The notes under the pieces: generated by a model | What the model was told of the DNA's origin: nothing | Databases searched by the model: none | Seen by the model: only the letters and a program-made list of their open reading frames with translations | Program-made: the position numbers and the translations under genes | Part shown: positions 1 through 8,869 of the stretch, in pieces | How positions within the stretch are numbered: position 1 is the stretch's first letter | Layout of the letters: each line of letters begins with the position of its first letter | Assembly (NCBI GenBank): GCA_900541145.1 | Contig: UQIH01000009.1 | Span: forward strand, 1 to 64,000 | DNA length: 64,000 nucleotides | From: an uncultured Collinsella sp. | GTDB lineage: Bacteria; Actinomycetota; Coriobacteriia; Coriobacteriales; Coriobacteriaceae | Direction: 5' to 3'

Positions 1-32
1 CTCGTGGGCTCGGAGATGTGTATAAGAGACAG
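1..32 (+). other. Illumina Nextera adapter remnant (not genomic)
   Basis: These 32 bases match the 3' part of the Nextera read-2 transposase adapter. The last 19 (14-32, ending TAAGAGACAG) are the Tn5 mosaic end. The coding sequence of the next gene begins directly after it. This marks an untrimmed read end incorporated into the assembly. Confidence 0.97.
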
Positions 33-33
33 C

Positions 34-183
34 TACTACGGCGGCGCCGAGGGACCCGTCGCCCCGCGCCCGGTCCACTCCGCGCTCGACCTTTCCAGGC
101 TCGAGGCTGCCGGCTTCCACATGCCCGACTGGGAGGAAGAGCTTGGGGAGTACCTCAACAATCTTTGTGTCATGGGAGAGTGA
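34..183 (+). CDS. rfbD: dTDP-4-dehydrorhamnose reductase-like protein, C-terminal fragment
   Basis: Only the last 49 codons are present because the contig starts inside the gene, straight after the adapter. The visible part contains RPVHSALDLSRL followed by GF and PDWEEELGEYL. This is the usual ending of RmlD/RfbD reductases (RPxxSxLDxxKL...G...P.W...L..YL), which make the last step of dTDP-L-rhamnose synthesis. The next gene is a glycosyltransferase with a rhamnosyltransferase-like DQDS motif, which fits a rhamnose-containing polysaccharide. The catalytic SDR part is off the contig, so activity cannot be judged. Confidence 0.72.
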   Translation, partial: YYGGAEGPVAPRPVHSALDLSRLEAAGFHMPDWEEELGEYLNNLCVMGE

Positions 184-189
184 CTGACC

Positions 190-1080
190 CTGAATAAAAG
201 CATTGTCGGCGCCTCTGTTGCAGACGAGGTTGTTGCCATCATCATCTCCTATAGTCCCGATATCGAACGACTCCGGCAGAACGTCACCGCTGTTTCGGGC
301 CGGGTGTCTCGGGTTCTAATTTTCGACAACAAGTCTGATAACCGCGACGAAGTGATCCTGCTTAACGGAGAGGGCAACTGTACCGTTTTTCTAAACGAGG
401 AGAATAGCGGCCTTCCTGTTTCTTTGAACGAGGGTTGCAGACTGGCCTCTGGCATGGGGGCTCGATACGTGTTGCTGCTCGACCAGGATAGCGTCGTCTC
501 TGAAGGCATGGTCGCATCCCTCGCTGAGTGTATGCGCGAGGATACCGGCATAGTGTCTCCTCAGATCGTTGACAGGAACAAAAACGAAGGCTTTGCCCCT
601 TCCGGTTCCATCGTGCCGGTGAAGCGCGTCATCACTTCCGGTGCTCTTGTGCGTCTGGACGTTTGGCAAGAGACGGGAGGATTCGATGAGAGGATATTCG
701 TTGACTGGGCGGATTACGAGTTCTGTGCAAATGTACGGGCGCACGGCTATCGGATCGTCCGGGACATGAGAACTATGATTCTTCACGAGATGGGTCGCCG
801 CGAGTACGTTTTCACACTGCCCACTCCTAAAGGCGGTAGGCCGTTCTACCGTACCAACCATTCCTTTTCGCGCAAGAAGGACAAGGCGCGTTCATGGGTG
901 ATTCTCGAGAAGAAGTATGGCTGGTCAAAGGTTGGGCTTGAGGAGCGCGCATATATCAACGCTATCAAGCTTCGGGATCTTGTGTTGGAGAGAGGCCGTA
1001 TACAAACAGTGCGAGCTTTCGTGGCTGGTGCTAAGGAAGGTATTTTGGCTGTAAGGGGCGGGAGGGCCAAGAATGGGTGA
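190..1080 (+). CDS. family 2 glycosyltransferase (rhamnosyltransferase-like), probable non-standard start
   Basis: A GT-A fold family 2 glycosyltransferase of about 296 residues. The region around residue 100 has LLDQDS, the donor/metal-binding form common in rhamnosyltransferases. A central segment (WADYEF) matches the acceptor-side motif of this family. The first ATG/GTG/TTG in frame is GTG at 304, but this would remove the N-terminal strand (VVAIIISYSPDIERLRQNV), which is clearly homologous to the family's start. Upstream of it, only CTG at 184 or 190 is available before the stop of the previous gene, with GGGAG at 174-178 as ribosome site. I therefore place the start at 190. An indel in the assembly is the alternative. 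It overlaps the next glycosyltransferase by 8 bases. Confidence 0.8.
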   Translation: MNKSIVGASVADEVVAIIISYSPDIERLRQNVTAVSGRVSRVLIFDNKSDNRDEVILLNGEGNCTVFLNEENSGLPVSLNEGCRLASGMGARYVLLLDQDSVVSEGMVASLAECMREDTGIVSPQIVDRNKNEGFAPSGSIVPVKRVITSGALVRLDVWQETGGFDERIFVDWADYEFCANVRAHGYRIVRDMRTMILHEMGRREYVFTLPTPKGGRPFYRTNHSFSRKKDKARSWVILEKKYGWSKVGLEERAYINAIKLRDLVLERGRIQTVRAFVAGAKEGILAVRGGRAKNG

Positions 1081-2056
1081 ACCCCAAGTCGATATTCTGC
1101 TGGCCACCTACAATGGTGAGCGTTTCATCGGTGAGCAGATTGAGTCAATCCAAGCACAGACGCACGAGAATTGGCGCTTGCTGGTCTCTGATGACTGCTC
1201 GAGCGACAGAACGCTTGATGTTGTTCGGGGCTACGCAGCTGACGATAATCGCATCAATATTGTTTCCGAGGGCATTAAACACGGTGGGGCTAAAGAAAAC
1301 TTCTTCGCCTTGATGCGTTGTTCCGACGCCAATTACTGCATGTTCTGCGATCAAGACGATGTGTGGCTGCCTGAGAAGGTAGAGAAAAGTCTTTTGGCGC
1401 TTCGAGCGTTAGAAGAGCGGGAGAGGAAGGATCTTCCCCTGCTGGTGTTCTGTGACATGAAAGTCGTGGATGCGAAGTTGAATATCCTCTCCGATTCCTT
1501 TGAGAGACGCTCGAAGTTTGATACTGGCAGACTGAAGCTTGAAAATCTAATTGCCCTTAATATTGCTGCCGGTTGCACTATGCTTGTAAATTCAAAACTA
1601 ATCGAGGCTATGCTCAACTACAATGATATCTCCAAAATTGAGATGCATGATTGGTGGGCTATGCTTGTGGCCTCTGCCATGGGGTGTATCTACTACGTCG
1701 ATACACCATTGAGTTTATATCGCCAGCATGATGACAATGAGGTAGGCTCAAAGAAATATTCGCCCTTAAGGCGTGCTAGGCAACTAGATTTTATGATTTC
1801 TCAAATGAATTCGACCATTGACCAAGCTTATGAATTTCTTACTTCATTTGGGCCCTTTCTTACCCTTAAAGAGACGCGTCATTTAAACGCTTACTGCAGG
1901 ATTCGCTCATGCAATAATATTCTTTTTGCGGCAATCAATTTATTTAAGAGTCGTTGTCTTAAGCGGTGGCCGAGATGCCTTGGCCAATTCTACATTGCGG
2001 TAAAACTTGGAGGCTCAACGCTAGTTAGTGGGGAAGGTTTCGAGTTGCATGGCTAA
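1073..2056 (+). CDS. family 2 glycosyltransferase
   Basis: A 327-residue GT2 enzyme. The N-terminus (DILLATYNGERFIGEQIESI) is the classic nucleotide-sugar binding start, followed by SDDCSSDRT near residue 40 and FCDQDDVWLPEK near residue 95, the DXD-type metal site. A GT2 subset with FCDQDDVW commonly transfers rhamnose or other 6-deoxyhexoses in O-antigen-type loci; the exact sugar is inference. It starts within the stop region of the upstream gene (ATGGGTGA overlap) and ends in the same style with the next gene, showing translational coupling. AT content rises strongly through this gene, unlike the housekeeping part of the contig. Confidence 0.88.
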   Translation: MGEPQVDILLATYNGERFIGEQIESIQAQTHENWRLLVSDDCSSDRTLDVVRGYAADDNRINIVSEGIKHGGAKENFFALMRCSDANYCMFCDQDDVWLPEKVEKSLLALRALEERERKDLPLLVFCDMKVVDAKLNILSDSFERRSKFDTGRLKLENLIALNIAAGCTMLVNSKLIEAMLNYNDISKIEMHDWWAMLVASAMGCIYYVDTPLSLYRQHDDNEVGSKKYSPLRRARQLDFMISQMNSTIDQAYEFLTSFGPFLTLKETRHLNAYCRIRSCNNILFAAINLFKSRCLKRWPRCLGQFYIAVKLGGSTLVSGEGFELHG

Positions 2057-3152
2057 CTATTTGATTATCGCCACAGTCGGAGCCGCTTTGTCATACGCTG
2101 CAGAAAAATGTGATAGGCGATTGCTGAAAGAACTTATCTACGCAGCCCTAGTTATTTTCTTCGCTGTGCTTGCCGGGTTTCGAGATTTAAGTGTCGGGAC
2201 TGATACAGCTGGTTATGGCGTAGAGTCGTATCAGATTGCCAGGCTCTTTAATTTTTGGAGTTTTTACAATGCGAGTGCTTATTCGACTTGGAGTCCTTTT
2301 GCCAAAATATTAGTTTGGGCGACATCGAATCTATTTGGCAGCGTTAATGCCCCTTTGACGGCAATAGGCGCGTTGGTTTTTGCACCATTTTTATGCTCGG
2401 CTCGAATCGAGCTGCAATCCTATACACCGTTTGCAGTATTTCTATTCGGCATAGCCTTTTTCCCTATGTCGCTCAACATGATGCGGCAGATGGTGGCGAT
2501 GAGCTTCTTGCTTCTTGCATATGTACTTTTGAAATGTAGGGGGATTGTTTCTTTTGCGCTTGCTTTTTCTTGTGCTCTGCTGTTTCACTCTTCGGCTTTA
2601 GTCGGTTTGGTGATTCTTCCTGTTGTTATTTATGCAGAGCGCAAGGGTTTTTCCGGTGGTGTCAAATACATCCTGATTTGCATGGTTGCCGTTGTGTTCG
2701 CAGTGTTTTCAACGCCGCTAATACGACTCTTTTCTGCTGCGACAGGATTATTTGGCGATTACGTTGATGGTTCACAGCATATGGCTGGCGGTGGTACCCG
2801 CACATTGATGATTACGTACGGCGTCTTCAGCGTTTTGTTTATATTGGGTTTATTGTTTTCTATAAAGAAAACTAATGTCGCCTTGGAAACGAATATCTCG
2901 CTGGTCGCCCTTGTGACCATTGGTATTGTCTTGTTGCCCTTGAGCCTATGGACGTTTTATCTCTACCGAATTGGTATGATATTCATATATTATTCCGTTT
3001 TGCTAATTCCATATGTGGCGTCTCAGATATCAGACAGGAATACAAGGCTGTTTTTTGCCGCCGTTGCTATTTTTCTCTTTGTGCTATGGAGTTTCGATTA
3101 TTACTGTATTCAGCATTCTCATGAAGTTATTCCGTATTTGCTTTGTCTTTAG
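2049..3152 (+). CDS. EpsG family membrane protein, probable Wzy-type polysaccharide polymerase
   Basis: About 367 residues, very hydrophobic throughout with roughly ten predicted membrane spans. The motif FRDLSVGTDTAGY after the second span is characteristic of EpsG/Wzy-like proteins, which polymerise repeat units outside the membrane. I chose ATG 2049 (GGGAAGG about 10 bases upstream, and an 8-base overlap with the preceding gene) over an in-frame GTG at 2028. With the Wzx flippase further downstream it forms the polymerase/flippase pair of a Wzx/Wzy locus. The gene is AT-rich relative to the core genome, suggesting horizontal transfer. Confidence 0.8.
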   Translation: MANYLIIATVGAALSYAAEKCDRRLLKELIYAALVIFFAVLAGFRDLSVGTDTAGYGVESYQIARLFNFWSFYNASAYSTWSPFAKILVWATSNLFGSVNAPLTAIGALVFAPFLCSARIELQSYTPFAVFLFGIAFFPMSLNMMRQMVAMSFLLLAYVLLKCRGIVSFALAFSCALLFHSSALVGLVILPVVIYAERKGFSGGVKYILICMVAVVFAVFSTPLIRLFSAATGLFGDYVDGSQHMAGGGTRTLMITYGVFSVLFILGLLFSIKKTNVALETNISLVALVTIGIVLLPLSLWTFYLYRIGMIFIYYSVLLIPYVASQISDRNTRLFFAAVAIFLFVLWSFDYYCIQHSHEVIPYLLCL

Positions 3153-3161
3153 GATGCATGG

Positions 3162-4226
3162 ATGAAAACTTGCGAGCTGGCTATGAACCCTGAACCTTTT
3201 TTTACAATCTGTGTCCCTACATTTAATGCCCAGGCATTCATTCGAGATTGCCTTATCAGCGTCACCTCGCAGTCATTCGATGACTGGGAATTGATTGTTT
3301 GTGATGATTGCTCAACAGATGCGACAATTGACGAGATACAGCGTTTCGCTGAAGCTGATCCATCTTTTGCGGAACGACTTACCGTTATTAGCATGGTTGA
3401 AAATTCTGGTCCTTTTTTGGCAAGAAGGCGCGCGTTTTCGCAAGCGCGTGGTAAATACGTTATATGTTTGGACTCCGATGATGCGCTTATAAACGAGACT
3501 ACCCTCAGCGAGATTCGTGAAGTTGTTGACCAGAGTGCTTGTGACGTTCTTCTCTTCAATATGGCAGATCAGAAAGATGGGAACCATAGTCTGGTTGATT
3601 ATTCCTGTTTAGGTGTGAATAGAGCTGGGTTTGTTCTAAAAGAAATGGTTGTCTCCGCATTTGCATCAGGATATCAGCTGAACAATCTTGCCACAAAAGC
3701 CATACGTCGTGAATGTCTCGGGATTGGCGATTATCCTTTTTCCAAGGGATTGCGCATGTGTGAGGATCGGCTTGAAATGATCGGCGTTCTTGAAAAGGCA
3801 CAAACGTTCTATCTCCATGACAAAGCTTTTTATTTTTATCGCACCAACTGTTCTTCGACTACAAATGGAACATTTTCGTTTGAATATTGCAGACAGCAAG
3901 CCTTGGTTGAAAATGAAGTATTTCAATTCCTGAATTCACTTCAGGGGCGGCAGAATCTTAAACAATCACTTAAGCAGAACAGCATTGCTTTGATTTCTCA
4001 TGATATGAGAAGGCTTGCAGTTGGAAGGAATGTCCGTTATCTAGCAGAGGAAATGGAAGAATTGAGTGCTCTTCCCTGGTTCTCAAATTGTCTTTCTAAG
4101 CCTTGCTTAGATGGGATGCGAGCCGATATTCGTTTGCGGATTAGATTACTTGAATATGGACGATATTATTTAGCTGCCCTATTCAGCAAATTGCTGAGTG
4201 GAATTAGGGAATCTCATCAGAATTAA
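3162..4226 (+). CDS. family 2 glycosyltransferase
   Basis: A 354-residue GT2 protein with FTICVPTFNAQAFIRDCL at the N-terminus, VCDDCSTDAT near residue 45 and CLDSDDAL near residue 105 (the DXD metal/donor site). The C-terminal 150 residues are helical and less conserved, as is usual for acceptor recognition. ATG 3183 (before NPEP) is an alternative start that would lose only seven residues. It lies 9 bases after the EpsG-like gene, in the same operon. The donor and linkage cannot be told from sequence. Confidence 0.85.
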   Translation: MKTCELAMNPEPFFTICVPTFNAQAFIRDCLISVTSQSFDDWELIVCDDCSTDATIDEIQRFAEADPSFAERLTVISMVENSGPFLARRRAFSQARGKYVICLDSDDALINETTLSEIREVVDQSACDVLLFNMADQKDGNHSLVDYSCLGVNRAGFVLKEMVVSAFASGYQLNNLATKAIRRECLGIGDYPFSKGLRMCEDRLEMIGVLEKAQTFYLHDKAFYFYRTNCSSTTNGTFSFEYCRQQALVENEVFQFLNSLQGRQNLKQSLKQNSIALISHDMRRLAVGRNVRYLAEEMEELSALPWFSNCLSKPCLDGMRADIRLRIRLLEYGRYYLAALFSKLLSGIRESHQN

Positions 4227-4293
4227 CGGTATCAAAATATGCAACTAACCGTGACTTGATGCGCTAAAGGAAGTAAGGAGTGTCATAATAATC

Positions 4294-5412
4294 ATGAAAA
4301 AAGCTAAAGTATTTTCCATCTTGCTGCCTCAGTTCTACCGGACGCCCTACAACGATGAATGGTGGGGGGAGGGTTATACGGACTGGATCGCGATGCGCAA
4401 CGCAAAGCCTCTTTTCAAGGGGCACAGGCAACCCAAGCGCCCCTTAGAGGGTGAATACGACCAGAGTAAGCCGGAGACACTAGAGTGGCAGGCGGGTCTC
4501 GCGAAAAAGTATAGAATCGACGGTTTCGCCTTCTACCACTATTACAGCCTCGGCTCTCACCTTCTCGAGAAGCCTATGGAGGTGTTGCTGGCGCATCCCG
4601 AGATTGTCATGCCTTACTTTGTCTACTGGGCAAACGAAGACTGGCGTAAGAACTGGTATGGCGGTAGCCAGAAGATGCTGTGGAGCCAGGAGTACGGCAA
4701 TGAGAGGGACTGGCGGGATCATTTTGACTACCTACTGCCGTTCTTCAAAGATGATCGCTATGTGAAATTCGACAATAGGCCCCTGTTTGTCGTGTACCGT
4801 CCGCAGGATCTCATTGTCTTCCATGAAATGGCGAAGGTATGGAACGGGCTCGCATGCGAGAACGGTTTTGACGGCATCTACTTCATAGCTACCTCGCCTG
4901 ATTTCTTCCACGAGGAGATCGATGAGGTGGAAGACCCGTTGTATCAGGCGATTTACTATCGCGAGCCCTCCTACTTCAAGGCAAGCTGGAAGTCGGACTA
5001 CGGCACGAAGTTCCGCAAGGTGCTCAATCGGGCGATACTTTCGAAGATAGGGCACCAGGTAATCATGGATCCCGAGGACTACGATAAGGTGTGGCGCTAC
5101 ATCCTAAACGAAGGCGTGCGTCCTGATAAGGATGCTGTGCTTGGGGCTTTCCCGTCGTTCGATAATTCGGCACGGCGCGGCTATCTGTCACAGGTGATGA
5201 TGCATGACGGGCCGGAAAAGTTCGAGAGGTACTTTCGTGCCCAGTTGAAGCATGCTGTTGACGTCGGTGCTCGCGCGGTGCTTATCAACGCATGGAACGA
5301 GTGGGGCGAGGGCAACCATCTAGAGCCTGACGGACACTTCGGGTACGGCTATTTGGAGGCAGTTAAGGCGGCGATGGACGATGTGTTCCCTGCGGAGCGC
5401 GGTGATTTGTGA
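4294..5412 (+). CDS. WbsX-family (GH99-like) polysaccharide biosynthesis protein
   Basis: A 372-residue protein of the WbsX / glycosyltransferase WbsX-like family, whose fold resembles GH99 glycosidases. Visible signatures are LLPQFYRTPYNDEWWG at the N-terminus, YRIDGFAFYHYYS, WANEDWRKNW near residue 115, FVVYRP, and INAWNEWGEGNHLEPD near the C-terminus. Members sit in O-antigen and capsule loci and are thought to act on sugars during assembly; the reaction is not established. GGAAGTAAGGAG lies before the ATG. Its GC content is closer to the core genome than the three preceding genes, hinting that the locus is a mosaic. Confidence 0.85.
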   Translation: MKKAKVFSILLPQFYRTPYNDEWWGEGYTDWIAMRNAKPLFKGHRQPKRPLEGEYDQSKPETLEWQAGLAKKYRIDGFAFYHYYSLGSHLLEKPMEVLLAHPEIVMPYFVYWANEDWRKNWYGGSQKMLWSQEYGNERDWRDHFDYLLPFFKDDRYVKFDNRPLFVVYRPQDLIVFHEMAKVWNGLACENGFDGIYFIATSPDFFHEEIDEVEDPLYQAIYYREPSYFKASWKSDYGTKFRKVLNRAILSKIGHQVIMDPEDYDKVWRYILNEGVRPDKDAVLGAFPSFDNSARRGYLSQVMMHDGPEKFERYFRAQLKHAVDVGARAVLINAWNEWGEGNHLEPDGHFGYGYLEAVKAAMDDVFPAERGDL

Positions 5413-5978
5413 TGTTCGCCGGGATGCGCCTTAGACTGAAAAGCTTTTTGTTTCGTATCAGGTGTTTGCGTGGTGCCGATATCGGTAGTCGTTGCGTATT
5501 CGACGGGACAGTCATCATTCGCGGTCCCGAGCATATTGCCTTTGGGGATGGTTGCGCGTTCGGTCCGCGCTGCAGGATTGAGGCGTGGGATTCAAGGCCA
5601 GGAACCGATGAAGATTTCAACCCGAAGATCGTATTCGGGAAGAATGTGAGCATCACTGCCTCCTGCCACATCGGCGCCATCAACTCTGTTGAAATTGGCG
5701 ACAATGCCCTTATCGGTACGGGGGTCGTGATTATCGATCACGGTCATGGTCGTGTTTGTGCGGAGGAGGTCGGCATCCCTCCCATCGACAGGACTTTGCA
5801 CAGCAAGGGGCCTGTTAAGGTAGGCCGCAACGTTTGGATAGGGGAGTATGCGGTCATTTTGCCAGGTGTTACCGTCGGAGATGAAGCCGTCATTGGAGCT
5901 TGTTCGGTCGTCACGCACGACGTGCCGCAGCGAGCCGTCGTCGGGGGCAACCCCGCTCGGGTATTGAAGGTTCTTTGA
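5412..5978 (+). CDS. left-handed beta-helix (hexapeptide) acetyltransferase
   Basis: About 188 residues, with repeated hexapeptide units (IGDNALIGTGVVIIDHGH, VGRNVWIGEYAVILPGVTVGDEAVIGACSVV) and the end PARVLK. This is the maltose/serine-type O-acetyltransferase family that uses acetyl-CoA. The histidine in IDHGH is the likely catalytic base. In a polysaccharide locus it probably O-acetylates a sugar of the repeat unit. ATG 5412 overlaps the stop of the WbsX-like gene (TGATG); GTG 5409 is an equivalent alternative. Confidence 0.85.
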   Translation: MFAGMRLRLKSFLFRIRCLRGADIGSRCVFDGTVIIRGPEHIAFGDGCAFGPRCRIEAWDSRPGTDEDFNPKIVFGKNVSITASCHIGAINSVEIGDNALIGTGVVIIDHGHGRVCAEEVGIPPIDRTLHSKGPVKVGRNVWIGEYAVILPGVTVGDEAVIGACSVVTHDVPQRAVVGGNPARVLKVL

Positions 5979-6020
5979 CCTAGTTGATTGATTTGGTGGA
6001 CGTTAAAGAAGGACAAGGGA

Positions 6021-7007
6021 ATGAAATTCTACATTGTGAACTACACGAGCTACGCGACGGGGGGAGCTGAGCTGCTTCAGCAATACTGCCATTCCCTGAG
6101 AGCGTATGGTTATGAGGCGGTCATGCTGCTCGGCAATGAAGGCGAGGTGGCCCTTTGCGAGGGGGCTTATGCCCAATATCAGAATCCTTACTGCTTCGAG
6201 TGTCCTGACGTCGAGGACTCTATTTTAGTCACCTACGAGGCATTCGTCCACCTGCTTAGAAAGTACAAAAGGGCACGAAAAGCGATTTGGTGGCTGAGCG
6301 CCAGCAATTACTACGGCTACAAGTTTGCCGAACCGGAATCGTTTGCGTCGAAGGTCCGGAATATACGCAAGGATCCCAAGCATTACGCTTACCATGTCTA
6401 CAACAGGATGACTGGCCAATGGCTCAATGCGGAGAATTTCGTTCAAAGTGAATATGCGCGTGAATTCATCCGATATGCGCTCGGCGTTCCGCAGGAGACG
6501 ATTCACGATCTCTCTGACTACATCAACCTTGATTACCTGAATGGTGCTTCCGGCAGCGAGCGTGAGGACGTCGTGCTATACAACCCTCGCAAAGGATACG
6601 AGGTGACCAGCAGGCTGATTGAGAGATACCCCGATATTACCTGGGTGCCGCTGCAGGGCTTTACTCGGGAGGAGATGGCTGAAAGGATGCGAACGGCGAA
6701 GGTTTATATCGACTTCGGCTACCATCCGGGCAAGGATAGGATACCGAGGGAGGCGGCGATGTGCGGCTGCTGCGTTATTACCAACAGACGAGGTTCTGCC
6801 CGGAATGATGTCGACGTGCCCATACTTCCCGAGTTCAAATTTGACGAGCCATACAAGATGGATGACATACACCACTGTATTGTGAAGTGTTTCGATGACT
6901 TCGAGAACGAAACCCGGAAGTTCGATTCCTATCGTACTTGGATTGCCGACGAGAAGCGGCGTTTTGACGAGGAGGTTTTGGCTTCCGCTAGAATCATGAC
7001 TGCTTAG
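6021..7007 (+). CDS. GT4-like glycosyltransferase
   Basis: A 328-residue protein with a GT-B look. The N-terminus MKFYIVNYTSYATGGAELL has the Gly-Gly-x-E acceptor loop of GT4 enzymes. The C-terminal half has VLYNPRKGYE, a LQGFTREEMAERM segment, VYIDFGYHPGKDRIPREAAMCG (the E-x7-E like nucleotide-sugar region) and CCVITNRRGSA. I chose ATG 6021 because the homologous N-terminus begins there and GAAGGA precedes it; a longer frame opens at 5988. Its substrate is unknown. Confidence 0.75.
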   Translation: MKFYIVNYTSYATGGAELLQQYCHSLRAYGYEAVMLLGNEGEVALCEGAYAQYQNPYCFECPDVEDSILVTYEAFVHLLRKYKRARKAIWWLSASNYYGYKFAEPESFASKVRNIRKDPKHYAYHVYNRMTGQWLNAENFVQSEYAREFIRYALGVPQETIHDLSDYINLDYLNGASGSEREDVVLYNPRKGYEVTSRLIERYPDITWVPLQGFTREEMAERMRTAKVYIDFGYHPGKDRIPREAAMCGCCVITNRRGSARNDVDVPILPEFKFDEPYKMDDIHHCIVKCFDDFENETRKFDSYRTWIADEKRRFDEEVLASARIMTA

Positions 7008-7093
7008 TTGCAATTTGAATTCACTATTTTTGGCTCGCTTCGTCAGGATCCGGCGCGCGGGGCGAGCTGCTATTGATAACTTGGAGCGTATGA

Positions 7094-8560
7094 ATGCCAC
7101 GAGAAGTAAAGTTACATTCCGTCAAATATAACTTCGTGATGAATTTCATTCTCACGGCGTCGAGCTTCATTTTTCCCCTCATTACTTTTCCCTATGTTGC
7201 ACGCGTGCTGGGGGCTGCAGGCAATGGAAAGATAGCTTTCGCCTCTTCTGTGGCGAACTATTTCATGATGGTCGCTTCACTGGGCATTCCGACTTACGGC
7301 ATTCGCGCGTGCGCTCGCGTAAGGGAAAACGAGGACGAGCTGTCAAAGACGGCTCAGGAAATTCTCCTCATTAACCTCTCAGTGACGTTACTGACGGCAC
7401 TCACATACCTGGCATGCGTGCTCCTTGTCCCCGAGTTTCGCGAGGAAAAAGTACTGTTCTTGATCAACGGCCTGAATATCCTCCTCAACATGTTCGGTGC
7501 CAACTGGCTCTACCAGGCTCTTGAGCAATACGACTACATTACGTTCAGGAACATTCTCTTCAAGATGATCTCCATCATTCTTATGTTCGCACTAGTGCAT
7601 GCAGAGAGTGATTACGTCGTTTACGCAGCCATCACCGTTTTAGCAGCTGTGGGTTCTAATGTGCTGAACTTCATACGCCTTCCGAGGCTCATGAAGTTTA
7701 AGATATACGAGCCCTACGATTTCAAGCGTCATTTGAAGCCAATTTTCACGCTATTCGCCCAGAATCTTGCAGTTAGCGTCTACACGAACCTCGATACTGT
7801 GATGTTGGGATTCATGAAGTCTTCCGACGTGGTTGGCTACTATAACGCTGCAACGAAGTTAAAGGGTCTGCAGCTCAGTTTGGTCATGTCGCTTGGGACG
7901 GTGCTCCTTCCCCGCATGTCGCTCTATGCGAAGAAGGAGGATGCCTTACGTTTTGAGGGGCTTATGGTTAAATCGCTGAATTTTACCGCTTGCCTTGCGA
8001 TTGCCGTCGCGGTGTATTGCGTCGTTGAGTCGACAGACATGGTAAGGCTCCTCGCAGGGCAGGGCTACGATCCCGCCATCCCAGCAATGCAGATTATCAC
8101 GCTTGCTGTTGTCGCCAATGGTATGAGCGGCGTGTTGGGCACCCAGACGCTTATAGCTTTGGGAAGGGAGGGAGTCGTACTCTGCTCCGTCTTAGTCGGC
8201 GCCATAGTAGATTTCGCTCTCAATCTAGCATTGATTCCGGTTTTCGATGCTAGCGGCGCGGCGTTGTCGACAACGGTGACGGAGTTCGTCGTCGTTTTAA
8301 TTCAAGCCGTCGCGCTCAGGTCGATGCTGACTCGCAATCGGAAGGGACTCCATCTTCTCCGCTACGTTTTCTGCGGGCTATTTGCCGGATTGATTTGCGC
8401 CTTGATTGGGTCGGCTGGCGCCGCCATGCCTGCTATAGTGCGTCTTGTCGTGACCTTCATATTGTTCGATATCGCTTTCCTGTCCTCATTGTTTGTCGCA
8501 AAGGACGAATTTGTGCTGTCCTTTCTCCAGATTGCTAAGGATAGGGTTGGAAGAGAATAG
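7094..8560 (+). CDS. wzx: Wzx-type polysaccharide flippase (MOP superfamily)
   Basis: A 488-residue protein with about 12-14 membrane spans. The opening (YNFVMNFILTASSFIFPLITFPYVARVLG) is diagnostic of Wzx/RfbX lipid-linked oligosaccharide flippases. Further matches are GIRACARVREN after the third span and the YYNAATKLKGL segment in the middle. It would move undecaprenyl-linked repeat units across the membrane for the EpsG-like polymerase. It is the last gene of the plus-strand polysaccharide operon; no clear terminator follows before a decayed transposase. Confidence 0.92.
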   Translation: MPREVKLHSVKYNFVMNFILTASSFIFPLITFPYVARVLGAAGNGKIAFASSVANYFMMVASLGIPTYGIRACARVRENEDELSKTAQEILLINLSVTLLTALTYLACVLLVPEFREEKVLFLINGLNILLNMFGANWLYQALEQYDYITFRNILFKMISIILMFALVHAESDYVVYAAITVLAAVGSNVLNFIRLPRLMKFKIYEPYDFKRHLKPIFTLFAQNLAVSVYTNLDTVMLGFMKSSDVVGYYNAATKLKGLQLSLVMSLGTVLLPRMSLYAKKEDALRFEGLMVKSLNFTACLAIAVAVYCVVESTDMVRLLAGQGYDPAIPAMQIITLAVVANGMSGVLGTQTLIALGREGVVLCSVLVGAIVDFALNLALIPVFDASGAALSTTVTEFVVVLIQAVALRSMLTRNRKGLHLLRYVFCGLFAGLICALIGSAGAAMPAIVRLVVTFILFDIAFLSSLFVAKDEFVLSFLQIAKDRVGRE

Positions 8561-8869
8561 ATTGGTCTTGCAAGGCTATTCGTTTAACGCGGGGGTTCTA
8601 TGCGGCATGATTGAGGGGGTGCAGATAGGGGTTGATTTCCGATCTCGGCTGAACTCATTGAGCAAATAGCCCATTCCCACAGTTAGCCGAACGCCCCCAC
8701 GGCCCCTCCTGGGGGGTCCGGGGATGTCGTTTTCCCAGTTGAAGGAACGGTAAAGATGTGTTTCGATGGGTCCGGTGGCCACAATTCGCCCGCCGCCTCT
8801 TTCCAGACTTAGCCGGACAGTCGGTCCGTCTATTTCGGTTTTCCTTTTAGGCTAGGACAGTGGGGCATC
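8561..8869. other. intergenic stretch with no recognisable gene
   Basis: This stretch lies between the flippase gene and the transposase remnant. It contains a GC-rich self-complementary segment around 8698-8721 (GCCCCTCCTGGGGGG) and a 68-codon minus-strand frame (8576-8782) that I cannot relate to any family. It may be further debris of the adjacent insertion sequence. Confidence 0.4.
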
